Below are positions 1 to 12,330 of a DNA stretch of 64,000 bases, one piece after another (the stretch's first letter is position 1; every line of letters begins with the position of its first letter). The notes under the pieces were generated by a model. It searched no databases and was not told the DNA's origin. It was given only the letters and a program-made list of their open reading frames with translations. The stretch comes from Scilla litardierei (taxonomy: Eukaryota; Streptophyta; Magnoliopsida; Asparagales; Asparagaceae). The DNA is taken from contig CM061141.1 in assembly GCA_030789695.1 (NCBI GenBank), forward strand, positions 277,457,871 to 277,521,870, given 5' to 3'. The position numbers and the translations under genes were made by a program.

Positions 1-1
1 C

Positions 2-466
2 TATAAGCATTGGGCAGATACAAAGAGGCGTCCATTGGAGTTTCAACCAGGCGATTATGTATTCTTGAAGATCTCCCCGACACGTGGCACGGTTCGATTT
101 GGTAGATGAGGGAAGTTGAGCATGAGGTTCATTGGTCCATTCGAGGTCTTGGCTCGTGTTGGTGAGGTTGCCTATCGCCTTGCATTGTCACCCTCCCTTG
201 AAGGATTCCATGATGTGTTCCACGTATCTCAGCTTCGGAAATATGTGGGATACCCTAGTCACCTCGTGGACTTCTCAGAGATTTAAGTGCGCCCCGACCT
301 GACTTACGAACAACAACCAGTGGCCATCCTGGATCGGAGACAGAAGATACTAAAGAAGAAGGCCATTAATCTAGTAAGGGTTATGTGGCAACAAGAGTCC
401 CCTGGTGAGTCCACCTGGGAGCGCGAGAATGAGATGAGAGACAGATACCCTCACCTGTTTATGTAA
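2..466 (+). pseudogene. Ty3/gypsy integrase C-terminus and chromodomain (Tekay/Del-like), decayed
   Basis: This is the last part of a chromovirus polyprotein, entering from the left edge of the window. The frame starting at base 2 reads the integrase C-terminal barrel (motifs GDYVFLKISP, RFIGPFEVLARVGEVAYRLAL and FHDVFHVSQLRKY), then a chromodomain-like block (ILDRRQKILKKK, ESTWERENEMRDRYPHLF), ending at TAA 464-466. In this family the integrase inserts the cDNA and the chromodomain steers it to chromatin. Two in-frame stops, TGA at 107-109 and TAA at 284-286, show it is dead. The PPT and LTR follow directly, so it belongs to the same element. Tekay/Del assignment rests on the chromodomain, the PPT context and the very long LTR. 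Confidence 0.9.
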
Positions 467-606
467 GTATCTTATCCATGTATCAATGTCTCTTTTGTTA
501 ATATTAAGTGCAAAATTTTGTGAGGACCGTGGTGTAGGGTATTATATAGAGAAGCTCCTGAAATTTAGTAGTATTTCTCTTAGTAGATTAGGACCCGTAC
601 ACTTCG

Positions 607-644
607 AAAGTTCGAGGACAAACTTTATTTTAAGGAGGGTAGGG
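607..644 (+). other. Stem-loop and polypurine tract before the Tekay-like 3' LTR
   Basis: Arms AAAGTTCG (607-614) and CAAACTTT (619-626) flank the loop AGGA (615-618), with one mismatch in the stem. The purine tract AAGGAGGGTAGGG (632-644) follows and abuts the LTR. The PPT primes plus-strand DNA synthesis. The hairpin is an observation; a role for it is inference. Confidence 0.75.
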
Positions 645-3315
645 TGTCATAGCCTGTTTAGCCTTATACGGCGACTAATATGGTTGTCCTCTACGCACGA
701 GTAAAGGGAGTATAATGAGATGATAAGAGGTGATATGGTGGGTATATGGATAGTGTCAATCGTGTAATTTCGTGAAGAGTGTAGGGGCATTTTGGTCATT
801 TGGCTATAAGGGTGGAAGTGTGTGTTGAGTAAAGATGGGTGTGTAAAGTAGTGTCATACTTGTAAATACCTGTAAATTTTGAAAGAGTGGGTCACCATGA
901 GAGGGGCTAGTGTGAAAAGGGATGGGATTAGTGGCACACTCGAAAATTTTTAGAAAGGCTTGGGGTAAAACGGTCATTTGGCCTAAAGCTGATGTGCGTA
1001 CACACCAAAGTTGTGTGTGCATAAAGTAAGGGCAAACTTATAAATACTTGAAAGTTAAGGGGTAAATATGGAATGGTATTAAGGTCATTTTAGCCTATGC
1101 ATGCTTATCCTAAGAGGATTCTAGTGCTAGATATTTTCTAGGAAATTTCTACCTTCTTCTTTCACTTTCTTTTCTTTTCTTTTCTATTTCCCTTCCTCTC
1201 CTCCCCAAAGCCCTTGGCCAAAATATCTCATCCATTTTCCCATCCATCAAGACTTCAAAACCATAATTTCTCTCCCAAAAATCCAAGAAAACCCTAGCTC
1301 ACTTCAAGAGAAGAAAGGTGGAGAGAAGAGAAAGAGAAGAGAAGAAGAAATGAGTTTCTTTGAGGTAGGAAACTAATCTTTGTTTGAAAAGTTTCTACTT
1401 AGGATTATGAGGATGCTATGAAGTTATTTTGATTGTTCGTGATCTTAATTTCATGTTTGTGTGTGTGCAATGACTCAAAAGATCAAATTTTTCTTGGTTT
1501 TTCTTAGATAACTACCCTTCCCTGAAATCCAGATTTTCTGTTGTGTATTTCTTCCTCAATTCTGATCTCTGTGGTTTGATTTACTCTCTATAAAAAATAT
1601 ATGTGTAGATCTTGAAGTCCTACCCTAAATTCATATAAAATTTGTCATATGTTGAGTTCAATAAGTAGGAGTAAAAATTCCATGTTTGCAACATGTCTGA
1701 AATTCTGTTAAACTGGACACAGTTTAGAAAAATGAGGGTTATTACCTGTACACTCTATAGAATTTGCTGATCTTGGTCTTGTTGTAAAGTTAACAAGTTT
1801 ATATATAATTTCATCAGTGTGCTCATGTTTCGAATTTCTGGCTGCAACATGCCTAAATTTGGATTTTAATACAGACCCAGAATTCTGTCTGAAAAATAGT
1901 CTGCACATGTTGCACCAAATAAATTACCATAAATTCCCTAGTACACATTTCTGCATGAAATTTTATGAGTGAACTCAAGACTAGTATATCTCCAACTTTT
2001 ATTCAGTGAGTTTATTCATAAGAGAAATTGATTAAATGTGATGACTTTGTAGCTGTTCCTGCAAATTTCAGCAAGTTGAACTGTTATGGGTGAAGTTAAA
2101 ATTGTCATTGTTGTTAAATTTTCCATTTTAACATGCATGAATGTTGTTGATATCTTTAAGAAATTTTAATTATGAGAGTTGTTACTAAAATTGATGGTGT
2201 GACACTTTTCATTTGCATGGCGACCGCTATATGTTTGTTAAAATGCCCAAATGAATGTGAAATTGAAGAACTTGGAAAATGGCCATTAAAATGTTGTGCC
2301 ATGTATTGCATTGTGAAATTGTGTATGGCCATTGAATATTATGACATATGACATGTTAACTGGGATGTATCGATCTGCTCTAAGGCGGGTGAACGTCCTA
2401 GTATTAGAATGAGAGAAGTTTGGGTATAACTTGACTATAAGGGGCTGGACTGGGAAGTTGGGGAAAGAGATATGTGATATGTGATATTTATTCCCACTTT
2501 CCTTTACAAAGAGTGGAGGGGACATACGGAGGTTGTGTTATTATGTGGAGAGCCTCACTCCTGCCAGGGACGGGGGAACTAAGAGGCCCGGCGTACAGTG
2601 TCCGTGTCCACTGCGTCGTGTGCTATGTTCACCCCAAATTTGGGGTGAGGTCCAGGCCCTTATCTTTGGGTGTTACCCAGACTTTCAAAGAGTCACTAAC
2701 ATCTGCTAACTAATTAACTTTATATATGTTGTTGTTGCACACTTGTGTGTTGTACTCTTTACCTTGGTTACTTGTACTCCTATTGCTTTTACACTCATAA
2801 CCCTAAGTGATTACCCCTACCCTGGTTAGATTCCTACTGGGCACGGTTTGACGTGCTCATTTTACTTTTCAGGTGTTGAGCAGGTGACACCGGAGCAGAA
2901 TCTCCCTAAGGAGATCCCTTAGACGTGAGTTGACTTGGGGAGACCACTTTTTTGGGCTGTGTCGTGTAGTGTGAGTTGAGTCAAGTGGTGAGGGAGTTGT
3001 CTTTTGTAGCTGTGATATATGTTGGTGGCTTGTAGTACTTCTCATGTATACTTGGGACAGTTCCACTTTGTACTTGACGCTGGTGTGTAGTTCTCTCTTT
3101 GACTATGTAGTTCTGTGGTTATGTACCTTCTGTGATGACAGTATGTGTTGCTTCCTTATATATATATGTGATGTATCATCCCAGCATTCGCAGTGGCCTG
3201 CTTATTATGTGTTTTCTTTTCACACTTGGTGTAACACTGCGGCTTGTCAGGCTCCATCCTCCCTTTCCCCGGTATGGGACGTCATATAAGGTATATGTGA
3301 GAATGGGGCGTGACA
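645..3315 (+). mobile_element. 3' LTR of the Tekay-like Ty3 element (2671 bp)
   Basis: The LTR begins TGTCATAGCC right after the PPT and ends GGGGCGTGACA, giving a perfect 5-bp terminal inverted repeat TGTCA/TGACA. LTRs this long are usual for Tekay/Del chromoviruses. A candidate TATA box, TATAAATA, lies at 1039-1046, followed by a pyrimidine-rich leader near 1150-1210. Three diverged copies of a GGTCATTT-containing phrase occur near 793, 973 and 1083. The partner 5' LTR is outside the window, so the target duplication (candidate CCTAC, 3316-3320) cannot be confirmed. Small ORFs inside are not convincing genes. Confidence 0.85.
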
Positions 3316-3362
3316 CCTACAAATCAAGAAAATCTTATGTTATCATGATCATGATGTTGCGT

Positions 3363-3612
3363 GCCCTAAATCTAATTTTATTAGATCAAAATCATATTTT
3401 TATGCCTAGATCTAATTTTATTAGATCAAAAATCACATTTTTATGCCTAGATCTAATGTTTTACATCAAAAATCACATTTTTATGCCTAGATCTAATTTT
3501 TTAGATCAAAAATCACATTTTATGCCTAGATCTAATTTTTTAGATCAAAAATCACATTTTTATGCCTAGGTCTAAGTTTTAAGATCAAAAATAACATTTT
3601 TATGCCTTGTTC
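3363..3612. repeat. 40-bp tandem repeat, about six copies
   Basis: Units of about 40 bp run head to tail. Each contains TTTTTATGCCTAGATCTAAT followed by TTAGATCAAAAATCACA with small changes. TAGATCTAA and TTAGATC are partly self-complementary. The 145-aa reading frame across the array (3132-3569) only translates the repeat and is not accepted as a gene. Confidence 0.9.
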
Positions 3613-3689
3613 AAATGTGTAAAATCATGTTCTCATCATATATAAATCTAATTTTTACTATGATTTACAGAAATAACAAAAAAATTATC

Positions 3690-4085
3690 GATTTATATGG
3701 CGGCGGCCTATAGCTGCCGCACCCCACAAACCCCTATAGCGACATGTAGCCGCCACAAATCCGGCCTGAATCTGGCGACGAACCCAGCCTGAAGCCGCCT
3801 TGGATCCGGCTTTCCATGGCCTGAAACGGCCATCTATGGCCTACAGCTGGGGTCGTCGTTTACCCACCCCCATGCACCGCCTGCAGTCGCGGGCAGATGT
3901 GCGAATAGGAGGTGACGGTATCGCCCCCATCAAACCATATTTGGGTTTTGGGGGGCATCGTCCCCCCTCACCCCGCCGACTGTCGACCGCCGCAAGTGGT
4001 GGTGGGCGCTGCCGCCTGCAGCGGCGGTGCCAACCCCAAATCCTTAGTGTTTGGGGGAGGCAGCCCCTCCCCACCTAGTGGGCTT
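3690..4085. other. GC-rich island, no recognisable gene
   Basis: A sharp GC-rich block starts at GGCGGCGGCC and ends near the CCCCTCCCC run, inside otherwise AT-rich DNA. Short frames exist on both strands and all look like compositional shadows. It may be a fragment of a foreign repeat; I recognise no terminal repeats or protein homology. Confidence 0.5.
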
Positions 4086-6365
4086 CAGCCCAGTTAAACA
4101 AAAAAATTAACACATTTTTTACTATGGGCATGAAGTCCATAACCCATAAATTCCCAAAAAATGCAGAAAAAAATTCTGGAAAATTCTAAATAAATCAGGG
4201 AATATAATAAGAGGGGATTGGAAATGGATAATTGCTTTTAGGAGAATAACTGCTGCATGGGATATCGATAAATAATGTTTTAAGGGCGTGTTTAGTTTTA
4301 AAAAAAATTTCTGAACATGACCAGATGACCCAATTCATACCGCTGGTGGCTTCGTTCCCCCCGCACCCCCTCGAGTACATACTGGGTTAAACTCCCAAGA
4401 AATCTTTAGGGGCGGATCATATAATTACGTCCAACTATCACGAGTTTTATAACCTTGGCCACTACCAATAAGTTATCTCACTTGATTTAAGGTATAGCCA
4501 AATGTTTTTTAATTATAATTTTTTGTAATTTTCACTTATATTTTTTCTCCTAATCCTTTTATGATTTTGACCACTGCCAACATGTCATATAGTATTAGTA
4601 TAGTCAAGACCGTACATTTCTTATTAGTTACAAACCATTGACCGATTCTAACAAGTTTATATATGTTTTCATACTAAATTCATCACATTAACAAAAATAC
4701 ATCACTTAGTAGTAGTGCATATGCTTGACACCATCAACAACTATAACATTAGCACATAAGTACTCTACATTTTTGAAATGATGGAAGGTTATAAATAATT
4801 TTTAAAAGAATTTTAAACATAGTAGACTTGATATAATTGGAAAAACTAAGTCATAATGATTACAACTAGATTTAAAATTTATACAAATCAATTGAACAGG
4901 TCACCAATAAGATGAAAAGGCCGTTTTCGTTACTTGAATCACCAAGTCACATTTTTTAATAAATTACCCTCTGAAATGCACCGTTCTAAGACATCAATTT
5001 GAAAAGCAAAATTAAAATCTAGTGCTTTCAACAAGGCTACTGTAATTCTAATTTAACATTTGTGTTTCTCATCAACTAATTAATCTGATTAAATCAACTT
5101 ACATTTAAAAATATTTTAAAATATCTATCAAAAATCTAATCGCATAAAGTTTTGCTTAATAATTATCCAAACAACAAAGCAACATCATACACTATTAGGT
5201 TAGTTGATTACCAGGATAGTGGTCGTAAGATTCATATAATTATTATGCACATAATCTAATTATAAGCATAAATATAAAGATTAAAATTTTACATGCAAGC
5301 GTGTTATCACATAACAATATAGTCATGAAAATATTAAAATATAACTAGAATAATTCTAAAAAATTCTAAAATTATCTTAGCTATCTAAGTTTATCATATA
5401 AAATTTTTGGTTACATTGAATCTAATTCTAATGCATACAATTTAATTTATAAATCATTAATATATTTTTAAAATAACTTTAGAACTATTTTAGAACTATT
5501 TTAATACTCTAATTTTATTATTTAATTTTTTTATAAATTAATTTACATTATAATCATATTTTCATATAACTAAAATATCTAAACTAAAATAATAAAATTG
5601 CATCCTAGATTATTTTTTGGGACATTATTGTTTCTAAATTATTTAAAAATTTAAAATTACAATATTTGATTTAAAAATAATCGTAAGAAATTTTAACAAA
5701 TGTCTAGCATATTTCAACATCAAAATAAGTATGTAGATGACCTCTGATACCACCGTAAATTTATATTGCTAGGAATACTAATCTAATTAGGAGATACAAC
5801 AGTTGACAAATTTTAAAAACTTTATTCTTATCATATCTACATATCAATCAATGTTGAAATTTAAATCATAACATTGCATAGATATACTTAATCAATATCG
5901 ACTCCCCAAAACTTGGTAAAGATCTTGAATCTTCTTGCAAACTAGCGCTATAGATGTTTCACTATAATGATGAAATCCCATATGCTGTACTAGCTTACCA
6001 GCAAAACCTAAACTCGGTATTAAGCATTACTAGTGCTCGAGAGAAAGAAAAGAATAAAACCTTTTTGCTTAGGAGAATTGAATTTTACATTAAAGCCAAA
6101 GCTTTCAGGTTATTCAATTTTCTTGAATATGTCCAATATTTTTAAGAGGATGAGAGCATGTCTTTATATAGTGCTGGTATCCTTTAAGATCTCTCGTCAT
6201 ATTTGATATGGGGCTAAAAAATCCTAATAAACTCACTTGACTTAACTTAAGTTTGAGTTAAGTTCGAGTCATGATCCGACCCTTGGACTTGAATCCAACT
6301 AGACTTGACCCAACCCCCTAATCAAGAACTTAACCTTAGCTGGCACTTATCCATATGCTGCCATT
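4086..6365. other. AT-rich stretch without genes
   Basis: No frame longer than about 63 codons and no protein similarity that I recognise. TCTGATACCA at about 5746-5755 matches the complement of the initiator-Met primer site of copia elements on the minus strand. Without visible LTR ends this is only a hint of an old retroelement. Confidence 0.5.
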
Positions 6366-7390
6366 AGATACCACAAATTTGTAAGGACCCTGGCAATTAG
6401 GAAAACACTAGAAGGGGTGTTGAATAGTGTTTATAAAATTTAAATAAGAAATTACGCCTAATTAAAATCCTAATCCAACAAAGATGCGGAAGTAAGAGTT
6501 AACAACAATGAAGCAATGAAAACAATAAGATGTTTCAATGGTTCGGATTACCCAAGTCAAACCCGACTTGTTCTCGATAATCCTACATCCATTCTACCCA
6601 GATACCTCCGGATACTCAAGTTAGAACCCTAACTTGAGGTTTCCTTTAAACCTACTTGTAGCAATCCTACAAGTGTAATCGACCAACAATCAATGACCTT
6701 GAATCCCACAACTTGGGATCAATCAAACCACTCTCACAAACCGAGAGTGAAAAAAATATCGAAAGATATGAAATTCTAAAATTTGCAACACTTACAATCA
6801 CATATGCCTTGAAGTAGAACTTGAAGGAGCAAGTATGGTGTGTGTGTTAATGTTTCTTCCAAGTTGATAGATAAACCCTTGTACTTATCTTCATCAAAGC
6901 TAGAGGTTCAGATTTGGTTCTAGATGGAAGACAATCTAAGATTGGAATTCTAGGGCTTGAAATGAGGAAGAGAGCTTGAGAGCTTGAAGATGAATTCTTA
7001 AGTTGCTAAGAGAATGACTAAGAGGCTCCAATGGAACAATAGAAGCCCCACTTATAGGTTCTCCAAAACCCTCAAACAAAATACCCAAAACCCCCTTTGA
7101 AATCCATGTGGAAAAAGCCAACGTATAGAATTTACACTACAAACAGTCGACTGGTGAAGAAACCATAGTCGACTACTGCACTGTGTCAGATGATAGGTGA
7201 GAATTCAAATGTTAACTTACAACATAGAACAGTTGACTGATGAACGTTGGACTGGCACCTGAAAACCATCAGGCGACTGAGAAACCTTCTACAGATGACT
7301 GATACCCTAAATGCGTAAGTTGTGAAAACTATAGAATTCTAGGTATGCTAGGACAGGCGACTGATGTGAAAACCACATGCACCTGTGCCA
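6366..7390 (-). mobile_element. Decayed Sirevirus-like LTR fragment
   Basis: In plus orientation GATACCA (primer-site remnant) is followed by TTGTAAGGACCCTGG and then AACACTAGAAGGGGTGTTGAATAG. This runs parallel to the start of the intact Sirevirus LTR at 7618 (GATACCAAATGTAATGCCCTG in the full copy). Later blocks also match: the CGGATTACCC/CCCGACTTGTTC region and the CCTCCGGATACTCAAGTTAGAA region. A TATA-like CTTATAGG lies near 7041, with GTCGACT words at 7147-7320 upstream of it on the minus strand. The element is much older than the one at 7618, and its remainder is probably beyond E3 outside the window. Confidence 0.65.
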
Positions 7391-7617
7391 TGGGTGGTTG
7401 AACCGGAAGACGCGCAAGTGCACGCCTTCCACTCCCAAGCATAGGAGTGTCAATGCAATAAAAATAACCGGTGAGTACCGGGTCGGATCACAGGGACAAG
7501 TCGTTCTATATTCACAAGTTTGATCGATAACGAAAAATAAAGTGTGATTCAACAACCTCAACTAACGGTGGATGAGTAGGAAAAAGTGTGGTGAATCTAA
7601 ATTCCTATCCTAAGTGG
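7391..7617 (-). mobile_element. E3 3' LTR, distal part
   Basis: The LTR's end (minus sense) lies left of the Sirevirus. It has the phrase GCGCAAGTGCACGCC followed by AAAATAACCGGTGAGTACCG and GGGACAAG, parallel in layout to the E2 LTR end (GCGCAAGAGTCCGTACAAG, then CCTCGGGAG). It is broken at 7617 by the Sirevirus; the next base of the LTR is 53118. Confidence 0.6.
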
Positions 7618-8335
7618 TGTAATGCCCTGATAGCTACTGCACAAGTACTAGGGGGGGTGAATAGTACTTTAAAATAGTTAAGAAGATAATTCCTAATTAT
7701 CTTGCAAACTCAACCAACAATGCGAAAATGAAAGTGTGACAACAATAAAATACAATCGCAAACAAATGATATAACGGGTTCGGATCCACTCAAGTCTTCC
7801 CGACTTGTTCCCGGTGATCCTACGTCCCAAACACCTGGATCCCCTCCGGATACTTGAGTTAGAAACTTCTAACTCAAATTTTCACTATGAAATTCTTGTA
7901 AAAAACCTCTACAAGATCAAATCATACACAAATGAAAATGTGACTCCCACAAACCGGGATCACACACAACTCTCATAACCGAGAGTAAAACTTGCAATAT
8001 CAAAGTAAATGAAATACGAAATGCTTACCAACAAAATCCTAAGCCTTGAGTAAAACTTACAATATAAGAGCAAGGAGGATTTTGAGGAAGAAGAAGGCAC
8101 CAAACCCTAGCTCCAAGAAGTTGACCAGCAATAGAAGCCTAGGGAGGAGTTGGTGACCTTGAATCAAGCTCTTGGCTTGAAAGGCTCACAATCAATGAAT
8201 CTCTCTTGAGGAATAATAGTGAGGGAGAGATTCTTGTGAGAAATGAAAGCTTGGAAAATGAGAATAAATGCTTCTCTTTGATTCTCTAAAATGCAATAAA
8301 TATCAGCCTTCAATGCTATGAAGAAGCATCACACG

Positions 8336-8343
8336 TATATATA
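8336..8343 (-). promoter_or_regulatory. Candidate TATA box of the Sirevirus LTR
   Basis: TATATATA in minus sense, placed just downstream of the palindrome array (8405-8940). The other LTR has the matching site near 52110. This is the only strong TATA-like site in the U3 part of the LTR. Confidence 0.6.
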
Positions 8344-8404
8344 GGATAGAGAAGAGAGGGAGAGAAAATTCGTGCATTTAATGCTCCAACGGATCTATTT
8401 CTGA

Positions 8405-8940
8405 AGCAGTCTAATCGGTCTAAGAAGGATCACTGATCGACTAGATTCATAACTAGTCGATCGGTGATTCAACATGGACCGACTAACTAGTTCACATCCA
8501 ATAAAGTGAATTCAAGGAGTTAGAACTAGTCGGTCTAAGAAGACTTGCCAACCTACTAGTTTGACAACTAGTCAGTCAGTGAGTGTTCTTTGACCGACTA
8601 AGAGTTGAAATAGAATAGGTTGAATTCAAGGTGAGCTAGTCGGTCTAAGAACAAATTCCAACCGACTAGTTTCACAACTAGTCGGTCGATAGTTGTTCTT
8701 GGACCGACTAACAGTAAACAGTAGCTCAGGCTGAAAAATGAAGTCTTAACTAGTCGGTCTAAGAAGGATTCCTAACCGACTAGTTTGACAACTAGTCGGT
8801 CGGTGAACCTTCTTGGACTGACTAATTGGTCAACAGTGAAGATGCTGAATTTAGCAAGGAGATCTAGTCGGTTCAAGAAGGATTACTGACCGACTAGATT
8901 GTCATCTAGTCGGTTGGTTCTTCTTCTTGAACCAACTAAG
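8405..8940. repeat. Array of palindromic AGTCGGTC/GACCGACT words in the Sirevirus U3
   Basis: Five to six units of about 100 bp each carry CTAGTCGGTC and GACCGACTAG in opposite orientation. The clearest hairpin is 8775-8800: arms ACCGACTAGTT and AACTAGTCGGT, loop TGAC. The same array is in the other LTR (52185-52715), and two related units lie between pol and env (31920-32115). Palindromic repeats in U3 are a known trait of Sireviruses in maize and relatives; the word used here differs. Confidence 0.9.
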
Positions 8941-9337
8941 ATGCACAAGAAGCCGCGAAATGAAGGGTGAAGCTTCGGGAAAGTTTCTATGGGCTTCTGA
9001 GATAATCCTAGCTCTAAGAAATGAGCGTTTTGAAGATAATCATGTAAGACCTACTCAAGGCTTAACATTCTACGAAAAGAAGCTATAAGATAATAAATAA
9101 AACTTGACGAACCATCTTCAAAAGCTTCGATCCGAATCTATTGACTTCAATAATGCTCCTAGAGCTTCAACGAAGCTTCAGGCACACGATCACGCGCTTT
9201 GAGAAGTATTGAGACGTCGCTTTTGATGTTCATAGAATTTTGGCGACGATCTCCATAACTGCGCTCACAAAGAGTTAGTTCACGATATTTATGTTTGTTC
9301 ATCATCAAAACCAAATCCGGGGAATCAATACTCAACA

Positions 9338-10003
9338 TTCTCCCCCTTTTTGGTGATGGCAAACCAACATAAATAATAATCAATAATAATGATTCAAATG
9401 AACTTTACTTACTCCCCCTGCATTGATGACGCGTTAATTCCATATAAAATAATAATCAATAAGCATCAAGCAGACGAGGAAAGTATAAAATGTGAATCCA
9501 ATTATTGAAATTTAGGATCTAAATCCATTTCTATATCTTAACTCCCCCTGAATCTAATATATCAAATAAGATTCACGGTAAATTGCTTTAAATTATCATT
9601 TAGCACATCGTTATTATTAATTCTCCCCCCTTTGGCATTAGCAAAAAGAGTGGGAGCAGATCAACGACAACAACAATGGCTAAAATTAAAATCATGGGAG
9701 TCATAGAATACGACCACGGTCCAAATGACACCAAAGTAACATACGAAGTAAATCAAAGCGTGCCAACAAGACCATAGTCGATAATCGAAAAATAAAATCA
9801 TCAAAACTCAAATCAATTTCACGTATTGAGTTATGGAACATACTCTCCAAATATCAACATTCTTGATGAATTAAGTGCATGGAAAACAATTCTATGTTTT
9901 CATAGAAATAATTTCTATTAAATCAAATTTAATCGTCGAGCGACGAAGTCAACATCAGAGACAAAAACAATATAATGTGCACAATGAAGTAAATGTCAAC
10001 ACA

Positions 10004-10006
<3 letters not shown>
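9338..10006 (-). other. Sirevirus PPT and distal 3' untranslated region
   Basis: The minus-strand tract AAAAAGGGGGAGAA (9338-9351) abuts the LTR and is the primary PPT. Further G-rich tracts of the same strand stand at about 9411-9419, 9541-9550 and 9621-9632 (CTCCCCC in plus sense). Multiple PPT-like tracts are a described Sirevirus feature. No gene here; the region resumes at 29779 beyond the Helitrons. Confidence 0.8.

Positions 10007-10074
<68 letters not shown>
10007..10074. repeat. (TA)34 microsatellite at the Helitron insertion point
   Basis: Sixty-eight bases of uninterrupted TA. On the far side of the Helitron pair the Sirevirus resumes with TATATATATA (29779 on), so the Helitrons entered a TA run, fitting their A/T target preference. 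Slippage may have lengthened the run afterwards. Confidence 0.95.
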
Positions 10075-10080
<6 letters not shown>

Positions 10081-10318
10081 AACAGGGATGTTATCATGGG
10101 TTTTTGGATAAGAGTTTTTGATAAGAGAAATTGGTTATGTTTAGATTTGTATATGTGGTATTGTTATATAAGAGATTTTGGTTAAGAGATAATGGATAAG
10201 AGATATTGGTTAAGAGATATTGGTTATATAAAATGGGGTATTGTTGTTTATATATGTGTATATGGGGTATGAGAAATTGAGATAAGAGAAATTGAAATAA
10301 GTTTAAATTTGAAATCAA

Positions 10319-10905
10319 TTGTTTTCATCACCAAGGGAGGGGGGAAAAATTTTGATCACATCACCATTGAGGGGGAAAAAATTTTTGATCACGTCAATTG
10401 TTTTCATCCCCGAGAGCTCAACATCCCTATTTGAACTTTTCTCTTTCTCCTTCTTGCCTTTGCGCGCCAAAATCAAGCAGCTAACGTCTGATCTCCCTTC
10501 TCGCCATCCTCACCATCATCTTCTCCCTCCTCCAGCACCCTCTTCTACCTCCAGCACCATCCCCCTACAGCACCCTCTTCTACCTCCAGCACCATCTTCT
10601 ACATCAGAGCTGATTGAGCTTCTTGGTCTTCCAACAACATCACGCAAGTTCAGCTGTTTGAGCTTCATCACGGGAGAGATCAAGCACCCTCTTCTACCTC
10701 CAGCAAGGAGAGCAAGGAGATCAAGGCAAGCACATCAAGAACCATCAAGCACATCAAGCACATCAAGCACATCAAGGAGATCAAACCAAAGTGTTGAGTT
10801 CTTCACATCAAGTTTATATTGTAAGCTTCAGCTTGAATGTTTCAGCTTTGAGTTTTTGAAATGGTTCTTTGTATACAACCAAAGTGTTGAGTTCTTCCCA
10901 TGAGT
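10319..10905 (+). other. Low-complexity open frame, doubtful gene
   Basis: A 194-codon frame spans this block. It is made of repeated phrases: GAGGGGGAAAAA, CACCCTCTTCTACCTCCAGC (three times) and CACATCAAG in series. The product would be Ser/Pro/His-rich with no domain I know. The block is more GC-rich than the DNA to its right and might be a captured exon or UTR, but repeat expansion explains the open frame equally well. Confidence 0.3.
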
Positions 10906-10919
10906 TCATTTGCATTTGA

Positions 10920-12330
10920 AATGATACTTTCATAATTTGAGTTCAATGTCATTTTGCTTGGAATGGCAATGATTTGCATTATAATTCTCATTACAGGACC
11001 CAAAAAATTGTTCTTTTCATATGCAAAATTCACTTCTCTATGTCTTGCAAAATTGGTTTATCAAAAAAATTGGTTATCCTGTCAATTCAAACATTGGTTA
11101 TCCTGAAATGTCTTGCAAAATTGGTGCAAAAATTGGTCAATTGGTTTGACATGTGCAATAAAATTGGTTTATCAATTGGTGCATTTTTGACATATGTTTG
11201 ACATATGCAATAAAATTTTGGTACCAAAAATTGCATATATCAATTGCACCAAAAATTTTGGTAAACAATTGACAGGTAAACATATTGCATATATCAATTG
11301 GTTTATCAATTGGTTTATCAATTCCTTTGGATAACATTACAAAAATTGGTGCATTTTGCAAAAATTATTGACAGGATAACCTGGTTTATCAAAAATTGGT
11401 TTATCATTCTATGTCTTGCAAAATTGACATATGAGATATCCTGTCAATATGCTTGATGTTAATGTGAATTTCAGGATAACCAATAACCAATTGACTATCC
11501 AATTCCTGATAAGCTTCATTCCTGATAAGCTCTTATCAATAACCAATAACCAATTTAATATCCTGAAATGAATTTCATTCAATAAAATGATTTGGTGGAA
11601 TTGGTTCAATATGTGTAATTTTGTGCAATTGGTTTTGGGTAAGAGTTTGAAATTTAGTCTCACATTATCATTTGGGTAAGAGTTTGAATCCATTTAGATA
11701 AAAATGCCAAATTTTCACAGGACAATAACAATGCATTCATTTTAAATTCACAGTGTAATGCATTCCTGGCAATGCATTGTCATGATTTCAAACAATGAAT
11801 TTGCCATTGCCAGGATTTCAAACATTGAGAATTTTGCATTGTCATTGCCATGATTTCAAACAATATGATAGTTTGGCAAATTCATTTCAGAAATGCATTG
11901 CCACTGCCAGGATTTCAAACACAAACTTGAAATGTTGAGAGAATTGAATTTGTGAAGATTGCCACTGTCCTGTGAAGATTTGAAAGCACAATAAAGATTT
12001 GTGAAGATTTGTGAAGATTTCCACTCAAACACAATAAAACCTGAGTGTAAAGATTTGAGTGGCAATCTTTGAGTGGCAATCTTCACAGAATTTGAAAGCA
12101 CAATAAATATTTGAGTGGCAATCTTCACAGAATTTGAAACCAGGATTTCACACTCAGGTTTTATTGTGTTTTCAGTGGCAATCTTATTGTGTTTTCAGTG
12201 CCACTGTCCTGTGTTTGAAATCCTGAGTGTGAATGGCAATCTTCACATTTCACACTCAGGTTTGAATTGAATTTGTGCTTTCAAACATTTCAAACAATAA
12301 GATTGCCACTGTCCTGTGAAGATTTTTTTA
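10920..12330. repeat. Word-mosaic block A
   Basis: From 11040 to 11420 the text is almost wholly TTGGTTTATCAATTGG, TGCAAAATTGG and GACATATGCAATA in varying order. From 11700 to 12330 it switches to TTTCAAACA, GTGGCAATCTTCACAG and CACTGTCCTGTGAAG. Units overlap, change order and appear in both orientations; there is no fixed period. The short ORFs are by-products. Confidence 0.8.

Larger units (their letters stand above)
7618..9337 (-). repeat. Sirevirus 3' LTR
   Basis: In minus sense it starts TGTTGAGTATTG and ends GGCATTACA. It matches 51393-53112 end to end. It holds the palindrome array and TATA box listed separately. Small frames within it (for example 9159-9383) are not genes. Confidence 0.95.

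Noticed and set aside
3132..3569. 145-codon frame on the plus strand
   Set aside because: Its second half only translates the 40-bp tandem repeat, and the first half is LTR sequence.
5746..5755. TCTGATACCA as a copia primer-binding site on the minus strand
   Set aside because: Ten bases only, with no LTR end or coding region that I can attach to it; kept as a hint in the AT-rich entry.
8405..8940. CRISPR-like array
   Set aside because: Units are about 100 bp, inverted within each unit and diverged, with no constant spacer length; they lie in LTRs of a plant retroelement.
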